Positions 12,354 through 13,694 of a stretch of 13,694 nucleotides of DNA are shown here, in pieces. Source of the DNA: an uncultured Collinsella sp. (lineage in GTDB: Bacteria; Actinomycetota; Coriobacteriia; Coriobacteriales; Coriobacteriaceae); contig URRN01000035.1 of assembly GCA_900550185.1 (NCBI GenBank), forward strand, positions 1 through 13,694. Reading direction: 5' to 3'. Numbering within the stretch: the first letter of the stretch is position 1; every line of letters begins with the position of its first letter. The position numbers and the translations under genes are program-made. Under the pieces are notes generated by a model. The model was not told the DNA's origin, made no database searches, and saw nothing but the letters and a program-made list of their open reading frames with translations.

Positions 12354-13433
12354 ATGCTTAGGATCGGTCTTCTTACCAGTGGCGGCGACTGTCAGGCGCT
12401 CAACGCCACCATGCGCGGCATTGTCAAAACGCTTATGACCAATAGCGAAGAGCCTATTGAGATCTATGGTTTTGAGGACGGCTACCAGGGCCTTATCTAC
12501 AGCCGGTTCCGCGTCATGACGCCCGCCGATTTTAGCGGCATCCTTACCCGTGGCGGCACCATCCTGGGCACGAGCCGCACGCCGTTCAAGCGCCTGGATA
12601 CCCCCGAGGCCGACGGCGTCGAAAAGGTGCCGGCAATGGTCCACACCTATCATAAGCTGCAGCTCGACTGCCTGTTTATGCTGGGCGGCAGCGGCTCCAC
12701 CAAGACCGCCAACCGTCTGCGCGAAGAGGGCCTCAACGTTATCGCCCTGCCTAAGACCATCGATAACGACACCTGGGGCACCGAGTTGACGTTTGGCTTT
12801 ACGAGCGCCATCGACGTCGCCACCAAGTGCATCGACGACATTCACACCACCGCTTCGAGCCACGGCCGCGTGTTCGTTATCGAGATCATGGGCCACAAGG
12901 TTGGCTGGATCCCGCTATACGCCGGCGTCGCGGGCGGCGCGGATGTCATCTTGATTCCCGAGATCCCCTACGACATGGATAACGTCATCAAGACCATCGA
13001 GCATCGCATGGAGACCGGCAGCCGCTTTACTATCGTGGCCGTCGCCGAGGGCGCTATCTCCAAGGAGGACGCGGCGCTGTCCAAGAAGGAGTACAAGAAA
13101 AAGCTTGCCGAGCGCACGAGCCCGTCGATTGTCTACGACATCGCCAAGGAGATCGAGGCCAAGACCGGTCGCGAGACCCGTGTCGCCATCCCCGGCCACA
13201 CGCAGCGCGGTGGCCAGCCCGACGCCCAGGACCGCATCTTTGCGACCCAGTGCGGCGTCGAGGCGGCACTGGGGTGCCTACGCGGCGAGTTTGGCTACAT
13301 GATTGCCCTGCGTGACGGCAAGATGTGCCACATGCCGCTCGAGGAGGTCGCCGGCAAGCTCAAGTACGTCGATCCCCAGAGCGATCTGGTGCGCGAGGCC
13401 AAGGCGTTGGGCATCAGCTTCGGCGACGAATAG
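12354..13433 (+). CDS. pfkA: 6-phosphofructokinase (ATP- or PPi-dependent)
   Basis: 359-residue enzyme that phosphorylates fructose 6-phosphate to fructose 1,6-bisphosphate, the committing step of glycolysis. Recognised by LTSGGDCQALNA (7-18), GTSRTPF (72-78), GGSGSTKTA (111-119), PKTIDND (133-139, with catalytic base D137), IEIMGHKVGW (176-185) and GHTQRGG (281-287). Donor-specificity positions are mixed. The glycine at 114 (E. coli G104) is the ATP-type residue, whereas K134 (E. coli G124) is the PPi-type residue, and the metal-site aspartate before that glycine is serine (S113). GG-N/S-G-S/T with PKTIDND recurs in one branch of the family, so the ATP versus PPi question stays open. GGAAGGA lies 6 nt before the ATG. 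The stop codon is part of a long inverted repeat. Confidence 0.93.
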   Translation: MLRIGLLTSGGDCQALNATMRGIVKTLMTNSEEPIEIYGFEDGYQGLIYSRFRVMTPADFSGILTRGGTILGTSRTPFKRLDTPEADGVEKVPAMVHTYHKLQLDCLFMLGGSGSTKTANRLREEGLNVIALPKTIDNDTWGTELTFGFTSAIDVATKCIDDIHTTASSHGRVFVIEIMGHKVGWIPLYAGVAGGADVILIPEIPYDMDNVIKTIEHRMETGSRFTIVAVAEGAISKEDAALSKKEYKKKLAERTSPSIVYDIAKEIEAKTGRETRVAIPGHTQRGGQPDAQDRIFATQCGVEAALGCLRGEFGYMIALRDGKMCHMPLEEVAGKLKYVDPQSDLVREAKALGISFGDE

Positions 13434-13609
13434 CCCCGGCTGGAACCGCCCCCATCGGAGGCCCCAGGGCTTACCTCCCAAATCGTCCTCGGACATGTCA
13501 GGACCCCGCCGTGCGCTTCGCGCGGCGGGGTCCTTCCGTCCTGCGGAAAGATTTGGGAGGTAAGCCTTGGGACCTCCTGCGGTAACCGGGGAGGCCGAGG
13601 CTATTCGTC
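13425..13609. repeat. Nested 185-bp inverted repeat at the 3' end of pfkA
   Basis: Two 60-nt arms, 13425-13484 and 13550-13609, align end to end as inverted copies without gaps. The outer 16 bp match but for one base, the middle is poor, and the inner 28 bp (13457-13484 with 13550-13577) match but for two. The outer arm begins with GACGAATAG, the last two codons and stop of pfkA. Inside sits the perfect 12-bp GC hairpin of 13500-13534. Confidence 0.8.
13500..13537 (+). terminator. GC-rich hairpin terminator of pfkA
   Basis: AGGACCCCGCCG (13500-13511) is perfectly complementary to 13523-13534 with an 11-nt loop. Only a weak TTCC follows, so termination efficiency is uncertain, but location and stem strength fit the end of the pfkA transcript. 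It is symmetric enough to serve either strand. Confidence 0.6.
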
Positions 13610-13694
13610 TTCTTGCTGCAAGTGCCTGGGGTAGGATGCGGCGTGCATTTTTGGGAGTATTCAGCAGCCAAGGGTGCCTGCATACTGGATTTTG

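Overview
The window looks like chromosomal DNA of a high-GC Gram-positive bacterium, most likely a Coriobacteriia gut actinobacterium close to Collinsella. This rests on strong G/C preference at third codon positions in the housekeeping genes, the gene repertoire (SEC-C methionine aminopeptidase, M18 aminopeptidase, Ntn hydrolase, a PKTIDND-type phosphofructokinase) and several palindromic intergenic elements. The assignment is inference from style and gene content; no search was run.

Region 1 (1-2046, all minus strand) is an accessory-looking, visibly AT-richer block. It holds a bacitracin/lantibiotic-immunity-type ABC ATPase coupled through an ATGA overlap to a permease cut by the window edge. 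Upstream lies a two-gene operon of a four-helix DUF2975 membrane protein and a small YozG-like XRE regulator. Both promoters carry a matching pair of TTATCG-N5-CGATAA-type sites spaced 19 bp centre to centre, which suggests that one regulator controls both operons.

Region 2 (2115-4375, minus) is a cyclic-di-GMP/phosphorelay pair: a PAS-like/degenerate GGDEF/receiver/HD-GYP protein followed by a stand-alone Hpt protein. Region 3 (4587-6386) has an alpha/beta hydrolase (minus) divergent from a radical SAM protein of the TYW1-like COG0731 group (plus). Region 4 (6547-8503, plus) holds a type I methionine aminopeptidase with an N-terminal SEC-C zinc motif, a strong terminator, and a D-2-hydroxyacid dehydrogenase.

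Region 5 (8500-9364, minus) is a toxin-antitoxin pair with a RelB/DinJ-like antitoxin and a PIN-domain toxin. The toxin stop overlaps the stop of the convergent dehydrogenase in a CTAG tetranucleotide. Region 6 (9581-12213) has an M18 aminopeptidase (minus) divergent from a membrane-anchored Ntn hydrolase of the choloylglycine/penicillin acylase type (plus). Region 7 (12354-13694) has a phosphofructokinase (plus) followed by a nested inverted repeat whose outer arm contains the gene's own stop codon.

The gaps are rich in palindromes: two hairpins of one apparent family (2027-2090 and 6428-6494), a 36-bp repeat present twice (7513-7548 and 9544-9579), two clear intrinsic terminators and several operator-like sites. 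No gene-free stretch exceeds 300 bp. I saw no rRNA, tRNA, CRISPR array, insertion sequence or phage gene.
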